Shown in pieces: positions 35,249 through 44,407 of a stretch of DNA of 64,000 bases; positions within the stretch are counted from its first letter, which is position 1; every line of letters starts with the position of its first letter. The notes below the pieces were generated by a model that was not told the DNA's origin, searched no databases, and saw only the letters and a program-made list of their open reading frames with translations. The DNA lies in NCBI RefSeq assembly GCF_018802765.1, contig NZ_CP069163.1, positions 1,612,001 to 1,676,000 on the forward strand, given 5' to 3'. The position numbers and the translations under genes were made by a program. The DNA is from Paludibacterium sp. B53371 (lineage in GTDB: Bacteria > Pseudomonadota > Gammaproteobacteria > Burkholderiales > Chromobacteriaceae).

Positions 35249-35743
35249 ATGCAAAGCAAACAAAACAGCATGAGCCGTATGGTGGCCAAGGCCGACCGTC
35301 TGCCGCGCGGGTTACGCAACGTGGTGCTGTCACGGCTGTTCGGCCGTGTCGTGCCTTTCCTTGGTACGGCGGGCCTGCGCTTCGAGGAGGTCGGGCCGCA
35401 GCGTCTGGTAGTGTCGATCCGCAACCGTCGCAAGGTGCAAAACCACATCCGGGGCGTGCATGCCGCCGCCATGGCGCTGCTGGCGGAAACCGCATCGGGG
35501 TTCGTCATGGGCATGAATGTGCCGGATGACAAACTGATGCTGCTCAAGTCCATGAAGGTCGACTATCTGCAGCGCAGCCAGGGTGACATGCGCGCGGTGG
35601 CAACGCTGCAACCGGCGCAAATCGCCGCCCTGCAGCAGGAAGAAAAGGGCAATACCGTGGTCGAGGTGGTGGTGACCGACGAATCCGGCAATGCGCCGAT
35701 TCAGTGCGAGATGACCTGGGCCTGGGTGCCGAAAAAACGCTGA
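35249..35743 (+). CDS. DUF4442 hotdog-fold protein (probable acyl-CoA thioesterase)
   Basis: A 164-aa protein of the DUF4442/PaaI-like hotdog group, with RRKVQNHIRGVHAAAMALLA (about 63-82), where the N-H-x-x-G-x-H-A-A pattern takes the place of the PaaI HGG loop. CAGGG lies before the ATG. It is 32 bases after tetR and 10 bases before the crotonase gene, so it belongs to the TetR-controlled unit. Role inferred: removal of CoA from toxic or stalled acyl chains. Confidence 0.83.
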   Translation: MQSKQNSMSRMVAKADRLPRGLRNVVLSRLFGRVVPFLGTAGLRFEEVGPQRLVVSIRNRRKVQNHIRGVHAAAMALLAETASGFVMGMNVPDDKLMLLKSMKVDYLQRSQGDMRAVATLQPAQIAALQQEEKGNTVVEVVVTDESGNAPIQCEMTWAWVPKKR

Positions 35744-35753
35744 GGAGAGACCG

Positions 35754-36566
35754 ATGAATTTCACGACACTGACGTTGGAACTGCAGGGCGCCGTGGCGCT
35801 GGTGACGTTCAATCGCCCGGACAAGGCCAATGCACTGAACGCCGACATGTGGCGCGAGATGCGTCAGGCCTTCGAGTGGTGCGATGCCGAGGGCGCGGTA
35901 CGCGCCGTGGTGCTCTCCGGGGCGGGCAAGCATTTCAGCTCCGGCATCGACTTGTCGCTGTTGATGGGGGTGCAGGGGCAGATCAATGACGAGTGCGAGG
36001 CACGCAAGCGTGAAAAGCTGCGTGGTCTGATCCTGGACCTGCAGGCCTGTGTCACCAGCCTGGAGAAGTGTCGCAAGCCCGTGATTGCCGCCATCAGCGG
36101 GTACTGTCTCGGGGGAGGATTGGATATCGCCCTGGCGGCGGATTTCCGTTACGCCAGTGTCGATGCCCAGTTTGGCGTGCGTGAGGTGGATATCGGCATG
36201 GTGGCCGACGTCGGCACCCTGCAACGCCTGCCGACCATCGTCGGCCAGGGGGTGGCACGCGAGATGGCGCTGACCGGGCGTGATATCGGCGCCGAACAGG
36301 CCGAGCGCTGGCAACTGGTCAACCGGGTGTTGCCGGATGCCGAGGCGGTGCGCGCGGCGGCGCTGGAAACGGCCGGTCTGATTGCCGCCAAGTCGCCGCT
36401 GGCGGTCCGCGGCAGCAAGCAGGTGCTCAATTACAGTCGCGATCACAGCGTGGCAGATGGCCTGGAGTATGTGGCCAACTGGAACGCCGCCATGCTGTTG
36501 TCCGAAGACATCGCCAAGGCCGGCATGGCCGCGATGATGAAGCAGCCGGCACAATTCCGCGACTGA
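35754..36566 (+). CDS. Enoyl-CoA hydratase/isomerase (crotonase superfamily)
   Basis: A 270-aa protein with the two crotonase oxyanion-hole loops (SGAGKHFSSGIDLSLL near 57-72 and AAISGYCLGGGLDIALAADF near 109-128). Acidic residues at the usual catalytic places (Asp and Glu around VGVREVDIGMVADVG) resemble dienoyl-CoA isomerases rather than classical hydratases. GAGGAGAG is its ribosome site. It is the last gene of the TetR unit and is followed by a terminator. Confidence 0.92.
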   Translation: MNFTTLTLELQGAVALVTFNRPDKANALNADMWREMRQAFEWCDAEGAVRAVVLSGAGKHFSSGIDLSLLMGVQGQINDECEARKREKLRGLILDLQACVTSLEKCRKPVIAAISGYCLGGGLDIALAADFRYASVDAQFGVREVDIGMVADVGTLQRLPTIVGQGVAREMALTGRDIGAEQAERWQLVNRVLPDAEAVRAAALETAGLIAAKSPLAVRGSKQVLNYSRDHSVADGLEYVANWNAAMLLSEDIAKAGMAAMMKQPAQFRD

Positions 36567-36573
36567 TCCCTCC

Positions 36574-36601
36574 GGCGCCGCCGTCCGGCGGCGCCATTTT
36601 C
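36574..36601 (+). terminator. Terminator of the TetR-crotonase operon
   Basis: GGCGCCGCC, loop GTCC, then GGCGGCGCC and ATTTTC: a 9-bp GC stem with a short T run, 8 bases after the crotonase stop. Confidence 0.85.
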
Positions 36602-36738
36602 CCGCATGAGGCCGGCTGCACGCCGACATCTCTGTTCATGTTTGCCCTGAGGCTGTTTACAAAAGCCGGGTGTCCGTGCATCTGCCATTTACTTGCGGAT
36701 GGTTCAATGGCGGTCTGATCAACAACAAGGACTTACCC

Positions 36739-37176
36739 ATGACCCGATCGAACTTTTTGATCCGCTGGCTGAGTCGCGGCGCCCTGGCCGGGCTGCTGGC
36801 ATGCAGCGGACTGGCGGCCAACGCGGCCGAGCCATCGACAGCACCGCGTTGTGAAATCCGCAATATGATGCATGCCCGCGTTCAGCAAATGGCCGCCATA
36901 CGTCTGAACCAAATGGCCGATGCCCTGCAGCTGCAGCCGGCACAGCAGGATGCCTGGCAAGCCTACAAGCAGGCGCGCATGGCAGAAATCAACCAGGCGC
37001 CGCTTTGTCCGCCGCCTGGCGCCAGTCCGGTCGACGAGGCCAGGCTGGCGGCGAATGATGCCCGGAAGACGGCAGGTGTGCTGGCCGATCTCAGCAGCAA
37101 GACCAGCGCCCTCTGGGCGGTCCTGACGCCGAGTCAGCGACAGCTGTGGCAAAACGGCCCGCAGACGGCCAATTAA
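36739..37176 (+). CDS. Periplasmic Spy/CpxP-like LTxxQ protein (copy 1)
   Basis: A 145-aa protein with a signal peptide to about residue 30 (ACSGLAANAAE). The helical mature part has LQPAQQDAWQAY and the family motif LTPSQRQLW near the C-terminus. AAGGA lies before ATG 36739. Spy/CpxP proteins are ATP-independent periplasmic chaperones or envelope-stress feedback factors. Two more members lie at 53.4-54.4 kb beside a two-component system; this copy stands alone with its own promoter region. Confidence 0.78.
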   Translation: MTRSNFLIRWLSRGALAGLLACSGLAANAAEPSTAPRCEIRNMMHARVQQMAAIRLNQMADALQLQPAQQDAWQAYKQARMAEINQAPLCPPPGASPVDEARLAANDARKTAGVLADLSSKTSALWAVLTPSQRQLWQNGPQTAN

Positions 37177-37200
37177 GCCGGCATCGTCCGGGAGGGCAAG

Positions 37201-37227
37201 AAAAAAGCGGAGCCCGGAGGCTCCGCT
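37201..37227 (-). terminator. Terminator of the branched-chain amino-acid-binding gene
   Basis: AGCGGAGCC, loop CGGA, then GGCTCCGCT; on the minus strand it is followed by a run of T (positions 37201-37205), 25 bases after the stop at 37252. It also separates the convergent Spy-like gene. Confidence 0.93.
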
Positions 37228-37251
37228 TGATCATGACGATTGACTGGTGAC

Positions 37252-38472
37252 TTACTGCTTGGCAGCACCACCGACAACCGAAACCACTTCCCACTTGCCA
37301 TTCTTCACCTGGTAAACGGTCACGCTGCCGTTCTTGACGTCGCCCTTGTCATCGAATTCGATGTGGCCGGTTACGCCATCGTAGGCAGTCTTGCCGACTT
37401 CCGGCAGATAGACCTTCGGGTCCGTGGAGTTGGCGCGCTTCATGGCGTCGACCAGGACACGAACTGCATCGTATTCGTACGGTGCGTAGATCTGGATGTC
37501 GGTATTGAATGCCTTCTTGAACTTGTCGTTGAAGGCGGCAAAACCCGGCATCTTGTCACGCGGCACACCGGCCATCGAGGCCAGTTGACCTTCGGATGCA
37601 TCGCCCGCCAGCTTGATGAACTCCGGCGTTTGCACGCCGTCACCGGCGATCAGACGAGCCTTGATGCCCAGTTGCTTCATCTGCTTGGCCATCGGGCCCG
37701 CCTGGGCGTCCATGCCGCCGTAGAACACCATGTCCGGCTTCTTGGCCTTGATGGCGGTCAGAATGGCATTGAAGTCAGTGGCCGAGTTGGTGGTGAATTC
37801 ACGGTCAACGATCTTGCCGCCCTTGGCCTTGACGGCATTGACGAACTGGTCGGCGAGACCCTGGCCGTACGCAGTGCGGTCATCGATGACGGCAATGTTC
37901 TTGGCCTTGGCGACGCTGACAGCGTAGTCACCCAGTGCCATGCCTTGCTGTACGTCGTTGGCAATGACGCGGAAGGTGGTCTTGTAGCCTTGCTTGGTGT
38001 AGTCCGGGTTGGTGGCGGACGGGGAAATCTGCGGAATGCCGGCATCCGAGTAGATCTTGGAGGCCGGGATGGTGGTGCCGGAGTTCAGGTGACCGACGAC
38101 GCCGACGACGCCGGCATCAACCAGACGCTGTGCAACCTGGGTGCCGATCTTCGGGTCGCCCTGGTCATCTTCCGAAACCAGCTCGAAAGTCACCTTCTTG
38201 CCGCCAATGGTCACGCCTTCGGCGTTCAGATCGGCAATCGCCAGCTTGGCGCCATACTCGTTATCCTTGCCCAGATGGGAAATCGGGCCCGACATCGGCG
38301 AAACCTGACCGATCTTGACTACGTTGCCGCTGTCGGCAGCTGCCGGGGCAGAGGCGGCCGGGGCGGAGGCCGCAGCACCGGATGCGTCGGAAGACGAACC
38401 ACCTTGTTTGCCGCAGGCTGCCAGAGCCAGTACTGCGGCTGCCATCAATGTCAGACGAGCAGTGTTTTTCAT
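37252..38472 (-). CDS. Branched-chain amino-acid ABC transporter substrate-binding lipoprotein
   Basis: A 406-aa LivJ/LivK-type protein. The signal ends in the lipobox LALAAC, followed by a low-complexity Ser/Ala/Pro linker (about 24-48) and a two-lobe periplasmic-binding domain (VKIGQVSPMSGPISHLG, GHLNSGTTIPASKIY, YGGMDAQAGPMAKQM). AAGGGAAAC precedes ATG 38472. It is monocistronic, with its own strong promoter and terminator and no LivHMGF genes adjacent, as is common for highly expressed LivJ-like proteins. Codon use is strongly biased (AAG, CTG, ACC), suggesting high expression. Confidence 0.93.
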   Translation of the reverse strand: MKNTARLTLMAAAVLALAACGKQGGSSSDASGAAASAPAASAPAAADSGNVVKIGQVSPMSGPISHLGKDNEYGAKLAIADLNAEGVTIGGKKVTFELVSEDDQGDPKIGTQVAQRLVDAGVVGVVGHLNSGTTIPASKIYSDAGIPQISPSATNPDYTKQGYKTTFRVIANDVQQGMALGDYAVSVAKAKNIAVIDDRTAYGQGLADQFVNAVKAKGGKIVDREFTTNSATDFNAILTAIKAKKPDMVFYGGMDAQAGPMAKQMKQLGIKARLIAGDGVQTPEFIKLAGDASEGQLASMAGVPRDKMPGFAAFNDKFKKAFNTDIQIYAPYEYDAVRVLVDAMKRANSTDPKVYLPEVGKTAYDGVTGHIEFDDKGDVKNGSVTVYQVKNGKWEVVSVVGGAAKQ

Positions 38473-38556
38473 TCTGTTTCCCTTATTTCTTTGTAGATTT
38501 GGTGACCCTTTGTTGCTGGCTCGGGGAGGCAGATCCATGCTTCCCCACACCTGCGT

Positions 38557-38589
38557 CTGATTATGCTAATCAGTTGTTTCTAGTGTCAA
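38557..38589 (-). promoter_or_regulatory. Promoter with overlapping palindrome upstream of the livJ-like gene
   Basis: On the minus strand: -35 TTGACA (38584-38589), an 18-bp spacer and -10 CATAAT (38560-38565). A perfect inverted repeat CTGATTA-tgc-TAATCAG (38557-38573) overlaps the -10, so a dimeric regulator bound there would compete with RNA polymerase. It lies about 85 bases before the start codon. Confidence 0.7.
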
Positions 38590-38630
38590 CGGATAAGAAA
38601 TTCGGGATTAAACAACCTTGAAAAGTCGGC

Positions 38631-39710
38631 TCAGGCTGTGGCGCCAATGGCCTGTGCACGCGCCTGGCGCTGTGTGGTATCCGATTGATTTTGCAGGGGC
38701 AAACCCTGAAGTTGTGACTGAATGATGTCGGTCAGGACCTGGATCCACTGGCTGTTGCTATTTAGGCAGGGAAGATAACGATACATGCCACCGCCATACT
38801 GATGGAACACCTCCCTGACCTCGACCGCGATTTCCTCCAGGGTCTCCAGGCAGTCGGCGACAAAGCCCGGGCACACCACATCCACCCGTGCCGTCCCTGC
38901 CTCGGCCAGTTCTCGCACAACCTCCACGGTATACGGCTTCAGCCATTCAGTGCGACCAAAACGGCTCTGAAAACTGATACGCCATGCCTCGGCGGGCAGG
39001 TGCAGGGCCTCGGCCAGCAGGCGGGCGGTTTTCTGGCATTCGCAGAAATAGGGATCGCCGCGCTCGAGGGTGAATTTGGGCATGCCATGAAAACTCATCA
39101 CCAGCACATCCGGCCGGCCATGCTGCTGCCAGTCCTGTTCGATCTGGCCGGCCAGCGCGGCGATATAGCCCGGATGATCGTGAAAATGCCGCACGGTGCG
39201 TACCGCAGGCATATTGCGGTCTTTCATCAGCTCGGCAAAGACGCCGTCCAGCGCCGAGCCGGTCGAGGCGGCCGAGTATTGCGGGTAGAGCGGCACCACG
39301 ACTAATTGATCGACATGCTGTCTGCGCATTTCCGCCAGGGCGGCAGGGATGGAGGGATTGCCATAGCGCATGGCACACATCACCAGCAGATTGTCCAGGC
39401 CGCGGGTCGCCAGGGCCTGACGCACTGCTTCGGTCTGCGCCTGTGTCTCCACCAGCAGGGGTGAACCCTGCTCGCGCCAGATGCTGGCATATTTGCGCGC
39501 CGACTGGCGCGGCCTGACGTTGAGAATCACCCCGTTGAGCAGAGGCCACCACAGCAGGCGCGGAATCTCGATTACCCGGCGATCGGAAAGGAATTCTTTC
39601 AGGTAGCGACGCAGCGCGGATGGCGTAGGGGCATCCGGCGTTCCCAGATTCAGCAGCAGGACCCCGGTGCGGGGCTGAAAATCGTGACGAAAGGCTTGCG
39701 GTGCGGTCAT
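38631..39710 (-). CDS. hemH: Ferrochelatase
   Basis: The 359-aa enzyme inserts Fe2+ into protoporphyrin IX, the last step of protoheme synthesis. It carries GVLLLNLGTPDAP at the N-terminus and the active-site signature VMSFHGMPKFTLERGDPY with the catalytic His. The later acidic patch (CPGFVADCLETLEEI) is present. Length is typical for proteobacteria. It starts 17 bases after the ftsK stop, on the same strand, so it may be read from the ftsK promoter. Confidence 0.97.
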   Translation of the reverse strand: MTAPQAFRHDFQPRTGVLLLNLGTPDAPTPSALRRYLKEFLSDRRVIEIPRLLWWPLLNGVILNVRPRQSARKYASIWREQGSPLLVETQAQTEAVRQALATRGLDNLLVMCAMRYGNPSIPAALAEMRRQHVDQLVVVPLYPQYSAASTGSALDGVFAELMKDRNMPAVRTVRHFHDHPGYIAALAGQIEQDWQQHGRPDVLVMSFHGMPKFTLERGDPYFCECQKTARLLAEALHLPAEAWRISFQSRFGRTEWLKPYTVEVVRELAEAGTARVDVVCPGFVADCLETLEEIAVEVREVFHQYGGGMYRYLPCLNSNSQWIQVLTDIIQSQLQGLPLQNQSDTTQRQARAQAIGATA

Positions 39711-39726
39711 GCCGTCTCCTGATGAG

Positions 39727-42024
39727 TCATTCTTCGCGCGCCGGCGCCAGCACGGTGCGATTGCCGTTGGTTTCCATGGCGGAGACCAGTCCGGCGGCTT
39801 CCATTTGTTCGATCAGGCGTGCGGCACGGTTGTAGCCGATCCGCAGCTGACGCTGCACCGACGAAATGGATGCCCGTCGCGTCTTGAGGACCACGGCCAC
39901 GGCCTCGTCATACAGCGGATCGGATTCGGCGTCCTCGGTGGCAAAGGGGGCGCCGGCATCGTCGTCACCCGCATTCTCGGCCGTGCCGCTCAGAATGCCC
40001 TCGATGTAATCCGGTTCGCCGGTGGTCTTCAGGTATTCGACGACGTGATGCACTTCGTCATCGGCGACAAAGGCGCCGTGGACCCGCAGCGGGTAACCGG
40101 TGCCGGGCGGCAGGTAGAGCATGTCGCCCTGGCCGAGCAGGGCTTCGGCACCCATCTGGTCCAGAATGGTGCGCGAGTCGATCTTGCTGGAAACCTGGAA
40201 GGCAATACGGGTCGGGATATTGGCCTTGATCAGGCCGGTAATCACATCCACCGAGGGACGCTGCGTGGCCAGAATCAGGTGAATGCCGGCAGCGCGTGCC
40301 TTCTGTGCCAGGCGGGCGATCAACTCTTCGATCTTCTTGCCGGCGACCATCATCAGGTCGGCCAGTTCGTCGATCACCACCACGATCATCGGCAGTGCTT
40401 CCAGCGGCTCCGGTGTTTCCGGCGTCAGCGAGAACGGATTGTCGACATGCTCGCCGGCTTTCTCTGCATCGCGGATCTTCTGGTTGTAACCCGCCAGATT
40501 GCGTACCCCGAGCTTCGACATCAGCCGGTAGCGCCGTTCCATCTCGGCCACGCACCAGTCCAGCGCGTTGGCGGCGTGTTTCATGTCAGTGACTACCGGT
40601 GCCAGCAGGTGCGGGATGCCTTCGTAAATCGACAATTCCAGCATCTTGGGGTCGACCATGATCAGCCGGACTTCCTTGGGCGTCGACTTGTACAGCAGTG
40701 ACAGGATCATGGCATTGATGGCGACCGACTTGCCCGAACCCGTGGTGCCGGCGACCAGGACGTGTGGCATCTTGGCCAGGTCGGCCGAAACTGGCTGGCC
40801 GGCGATGTCCTTGCCCAGCGCCATGGTCAGACGCGAAGCCTGGTTCTGGTAGCCATCCGAACCGATGATTTCCGACAGTCGTACGATCTGGCGTTTCGGA
40901 TTGGGAAGCTCCAGACCCATATAGGTTTTGCCGGGAATGGTCTCGACCACGCGGATCGACACCAGCGACAGCGCGCGGGCCAGGTCCTTCATCAGGTTGA
41001 CGATCTGGGCGCCCTTGACGCCGACTGCCGGCTCGATTTCGTAACGGGTGATCACCGGTCCCGGGTAGGCGGCGACGACTTTGACTTCGACGCCGAAGTC
41101 GGCCAGCTTGCGCTCGATCAGGCGTGAGGTGTACTCCACCGTCTCGGCAGACACCGATTCCACGGTCTCCTTGGGTGGCTCAAGCAGGCTCAGGCCGGGC
41201 AGGGCGTTGTCGGCCGGATCGGCAAACAGCGACTGCTGTACCGGCTTGGGCGGACGGGGCGCCGCCGCCGGCTCGATGGCCGGGGTTTCGATGCGTACCG
41301 GCTGGTGATCTTCGTGCCGTTTTTTCTCGTTGCTGACCTTGGCTTCGCGTTTTTGCGCTTCCTTGCGACCGATCTCGCGGTCACGCCGCGCCTGCCAGGA
41401 CTGATAGACATACATCACCCCCTGTTCGACCCAGGTGCCGATGCGCTCCATGATGTCGAGCCAGGAGATGCCGGCGAACAGGGAAAAACCGATGGCCGCC
41501 AGCGTTGACAGCAGCAGACTGGCGCCGGACAGACCCAGGGCATGACGGGCTGCATGGCCGATGAAATGGCCGATGACACCACCGGAGGGGAGCTGGGCCG
41601 CGATCTGATCGCCGAGTACGATGGATTCCAGGCTGGCACTGGCGAGCAGCAGCAGCCAGAAACCGGTCAGGGTGACGGCATTGAAGGCCCCGGGTGTCAG
41701 TCCTTCCTGATCCATGCGCCGATAGCCCCAGACGATGGCCGCCAGGCAGAACACCACCAGCCACCAGGCGGAGGCGCCGAGGATGAATAACAGCATGTCC
41801 GACAACCAGGCACCAAAGGTGCCGCCATAGTTGCGCACGGTCGGATCGGAGGAACTGTGCGACCAGGACGGGTCGAGCGTCGAGTGACTGGCCAGGATCA
41901 GCACCAGATACACCGCGGCAACCGCCATCAACAGCCACCAGGCTTCACGCAGCAAGGCATTGAGCCGCGGGGGGAGTTGATTCTGGCGATTGCGGACAAC
42001 CGCTTTTCGCTTGAAAAGTCGCAT
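39727..42024 (-). CDS. ftsK: DNA translocase FtsK
   Basis: A 765-aa protein. Four N-terminal transmembrane helices (about 25-200) anchor it at the septum. A short linker (about 205-270, charged) and the alpha/beta motor domain follow, with Walker [14 protein letters not shown] (about 427) and Walker [13 protein letters not shown]. The C-terminal winged-helix gamma domain ([19 protein letters not shown]) recognises KOPS and activates XerCD at dif. The short linker makes it a compact FtsK compared with the 1300-aa E. coli protein. The longer of two FtsK paralogues seen in some betaproteobacteria cannot be excluded elsewhere in the genome. Confidence 0.96.
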   Translation of the reverse strand: MRLFKRKAVVRNRQNQLPPRLNALLREAWWLLMAVAAVYLVLILASHSTLDPSWSHSSSDPTVRNYGGTFGAWLSDMLLFILGASAWWLVVFCLAAIVWGYRRMDQEGLTPGAFNAVTLTGFWLLLLASASLESIVLGDQIAAQLPSGGVIGHFIGHAARHALGLSGASLLLSTLAAIGFSLFAGISWLDIMERIGTWVEQGVMYVYQSWQARRDREIGRKEAQKREAKVSNEKKRHEDHQPVRIETPAIEPAAAPRPPKPVQQSLFADPADNALPGLSLLEPPKETVESVSAETVEYTSRLIERKLADFGVEVKVVAAYPGPVITRYEIEPAVGVKGAQIVNLMKDLARALSLVSIRVVETIPGKTYMGLELPNPKRQIVRLSEIIGSDGYQNQASRLTMALGKDIAGQPVSADLAKMPHVLVAGTTGSGKSVAINAMILSLLYKSTPKEVRLIMVDPKMLELSIYEGIPHLLAPVVTDMKHAANALDWCVAEMERRYRLMSKLGVRNLAGYNQKIRDAEKAGEHVDNPFSLTPETPEPLEALPMIVVVIDELADLMMVAGKKIEELIARLAQKARAAGIHLILATQRPSVDVITGLIKANIPTRIAFQVSSKIDSRTILDQMGAEALLGQGDMLYLPPGTGYPLRVHGAFVADDEVHHVVEYLKTTGEPDYIEGILSGTAENAGDDDAGAPFATEDAESDPLYDEAVAVVLKTRRASISSVQRQLRIGYNRAARLIEQMEAAGLVSAMETNGNRTVLAPAREE

Positions 42025-42145
42025 AGTCTTTTAAACGGTTGATGACAGCCGGGGATTATATAGTGGCAAGGCGCAATCGCAAGCCTGCGCCCTTTATGCA
42101 CGCGTAAAGAATAACGCGAAATTGACATTCGCGAAGCATGAATTA

Positions 42146-42177
42146 CTGCATCACGCGGGTGAACCCGCGTGATGCAG
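42146..42177 (-). terminator. Strong hairpin between the folD-like gene and ftsK
   Basis: A perfect 14-bp stem (42146-42159 with 42164-42177) with loop TGAA, 6 bases after the stop of the minus-strand folD-like gene. The T run is poor (TAATT), but position and stability support a terminator. Confidence 0.75.
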
Positions 42178-42182
42178 CCTGC

Positions 42183-43049
42183 TCAGGCGTGATAGTTGCG
42201 ATACAGGCGGGTGGCGTTGCGCAGGCACATGGCCACGGTCAGCGGGCCGACGCGCGGAATATAGATCCGGGCCGCTTCGCGTGCCGCGTCTTCGAAGTTC
42301 TTCACGAAGGAGAAGTTGAGGCAGATGGCGCCGGGTTTGAGCTCCTCGGCACGAATCTTGTCGAATTGCCGCGACGGCACGCCGGTAATGACGATATCCG
42401 ATTGCGCCAGGGCCGTGGCCCGGTCGATCGGATGGTCGTTGCCGATGACCACGCCGCCGTTGACATCGAACGAGTACACCGTGCCACCGTCGTTGGCGAG
42501 CATATGGGCCAGCGGTTTGCCGACCACGTCGGAGCGGTTGAAGACGGTGATGACCTGGTCACGGAACGGCAGGCCGCCCGGGCTGTAGGCATCGGTCGCT
42601 TCCAGTACCTTGAGGATGGCCAGCGGCGTGCAGGGCAGAATGGCGCGGTGTTGGCGTGCGGCATCATCGAAGCGCTCGTTGCGGTACAGCTTGTCCATCC
42701 AGTAGCTGGTCAGTCCTTCGACATCCTTGCGCGGATCGACCATATCCTTGATGGCGGCATCACGCTCATCCCCGAAAATCGGGTAATAGACGAAGATGCC
42801 ATGGATTTCGGGGTTGGCATTGGCGGCGCGGATGGCGTCGGCAATGGCTTCGCGCGGCATGTGCTGCAGGTTGAAATGAATGCCGACATCACGGCAGCCA
42901 TCTTCGGTGTAGCGCGCATAGGTCGCGGATGCCGGGTCGTCCGAAACCAGAAACCCTGCGACGTTCACCTGGGCCTGAAGGGAATCAATCTCCTCGCGGA
43001 TCATGCTGCGGTAAACCGCGGCCATTCCCTCCGGATTAAAGTCGTGCAT
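42183..43049 (-). CDS. MTD1-like methylenetetrahydrofolate dehydrogenase (FolD family)
   Basis: A 288-aa FolD-superfamily protein that resembles the yeast monofunctional NAD-dependent enzyme MTD1 more than bacterial FolD: IHGIFVYYPIFGDERD, KDVEGLTSYWMDKLY, ILPCTPLAILKVLE, NRSDVVGKPLAHMLANDG and VITGVPS. In bifunctional FolD an essential Lys lies in YxxxK; here the segment is TYARYTEDG, with Thr where Lys should be, as I recall for MTD1. It should oxidise 5,10-methylene-THF to methenyl-THF with little cyclohydrolase activity. ATG 43049 is chosen because TTGGAG lies 6 bases upstream. It is monocistronic with a terminator. Confidence 0.87.
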   Translation of the reverse strand: MHDFNPEGMAAVYRSMIREEIDSLQAQVNVAGFLVSDDPASATYARYTEDGCRDVGIHFNLQHMPREAIADAIRAANANPEIHGIFVYYPIFGDERDAAIKDMVDPRKDVEGLTSYWMDKLYRNERFDDAARQHRAILPCTPLAILKVLEATDAYSPGGLPFRDQVITVFNRSDVVGKPLAHMLANDGGTVYSFDVNGGVVIGNDHPIDRATALAQSDIVITGVPSRQFDKIRAEELKPGAICLNFSFVKNFEDAAREAARIYIPRVGPLTVAMCLRNATRLYRNYHA

Positions 43050-43143
43050 GCCACTCTCCAATTCAGCGATCATCCAAAAACCGGTCGGATTATATCAACT
43101 GCGCAAAGCCGCGTGGGGACTGGATTTCACGACATAAAGACTC

Positions 43144-44244
43144 TTAACGTGGATAGATTGCGCCGAGGATGCGCGGACCGCGTGCACCGGTGACCGCGGG
43201 CAGGTTGCCGGCCTGGCGCAGCAGCGCCTGACGCGCCAGCCAGGCAAAGGCCGTGGCCTCGACTTGCTGGGTTGGCAGCCCCAACTGATCCGTGTCGGCC
43301 AGGCGGCGTTGCGGCATCTGTGCCGCCAGGGCGGCCACCAGGGCCGGGTTCTGCGCGCCGCCGCCGCACAGAAAAACGTCGCGGGCCTGGTCGGCATGCT
43401 GATGGATCGCATCGGCAATGGCCTGTGCCGCCTGGGCCAGCAGGGTGGCCTGAACGTCGGCAGGACGGATTGCGGGGAAACGGCCGAGGATGGCTTGCAG
43501 CCAGGGCAGGTCGAACAGGTCGCGGCCGGTGCTTTTGGGCGGTGGGGCAGCAAAAAATGGTTCGGCCAGCAGCGCCTGCAGCAGGCCGACATGGATCTCT
43601 CCCGAGGCGGCCCATTGTCCGTCGCGGTCGAAGGGTTCACCCAGGTGCAGCCGGCACCAGGCATCCATCAGCATATTGCCCGGGCCGCAATCAAAGCCGA
43701 TGACCGGCTGCCCCGGCATCAGCAGGCTCAGATTGCTGATGCCGCCGATATTCACGATGACGCGGGCTTGTTGCGGATGAGCGAACAGGGCGTGATGGAA
43801 GGCCGGTACCAGCGGGGCTCCCTGACCGCCGGCCGCCACATCCCGGCTGCGGAAGTCGCCGACCACCTCCATGCCGGTCAGCTCGGCCAGGCGGGCCAGA
43901 TTGCCGATCTGCAGGGTATAGCCATCCTGCGGGGCATGACGAATGGTCTGGCCGTGGCAGCCGATGGCGCGGATGCGCCCGCGCAGCATGCCGGTGCGGC
44001 GCATCAGGCCGTCCACAGCTTCGGCATAGAGCGCGGCCAGCTGGTTGGCCAGCAGGGCGCTGCGACGTAGCTCATCGTGGCCGCTCTGCTGCAGTGCCAG
44101 CACCTCGCTGCGCAGCGCGGGCGGGTAGGGCAGCGCATGATCACCGCGCAGAGAAAGCCGGCCCTCGGCATCAAAAGCCACCAGCACGGCATCCACGCCG
44201 TCCAGACTGGTCCCTGACATCATGCCGATATACAGCTCTTCCAT
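43144..44244 (-). CDS. anmK: Anhydro-N-acetylmuramic acid kinase
   Basis: The 366-aa ASKHA-fold kinase opens and phosphorylates anhydroMurNAc from peptidoglycan turnover to MurNAc-6-P. Marks: N-terminal GMMSGTSLDGVDAVL (ATP loop), HGQTIRHAPQ, NIGGISNLSLL, FDCGPGNMLMDAW and CGGGAQNPALV. The start at ATG 44244 gives the normal family N-terminus (MEELYIGMMSGTS). It is divergent from the phosphoglycerate-mutase-related gene. Confidence 0.96.
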   Translation of the reverse strand: MEELYIGMMSGTSLDGVDAVLVAFDAEGRLSLRGDHALPYPPALRSEVLALQQSGHDELRRSALLANQLAALYAEAVDGLMRRTGMLRGRIRAIGCHGQTIRHAPQDGYTLQIGNLARLAELTGMEVVGDFRSRDVAAGGQGAPLVPAFHHALFAHPQQARVIVNIGGISNLSLLMPGQPVIGFDCGPGNMLMDAWCRLHLGEPFDRDGQWAASGEIHVGLLQALLAEPFFAAPPPKSTGRDLFDLPWLQAILGRFPAIRPADVQATLLAQAAQAIADAIHQHADQARDVFLCGGGAQNPALVAALAAQMPQRRLADTDQLGLPTQQVEATAFAWLARQALLRQAGNLPAVTGARGPRILGAIYPR

Positions 44245-44407
44245 CGCGTGCACCCCCAAGAAATTGTGATATTGCAACGGCCAAATGCATGAAATCGGCA
44301 ACTCAGACCGGCAAAGACGGGTAAAATACGCAAGCCCGCGAGACAGGGCAAGTCTGTCGGCACCATTCCGGCCTGCCGCCCAGTATGAAGCAAAACGAGA
44401 GACCCGC

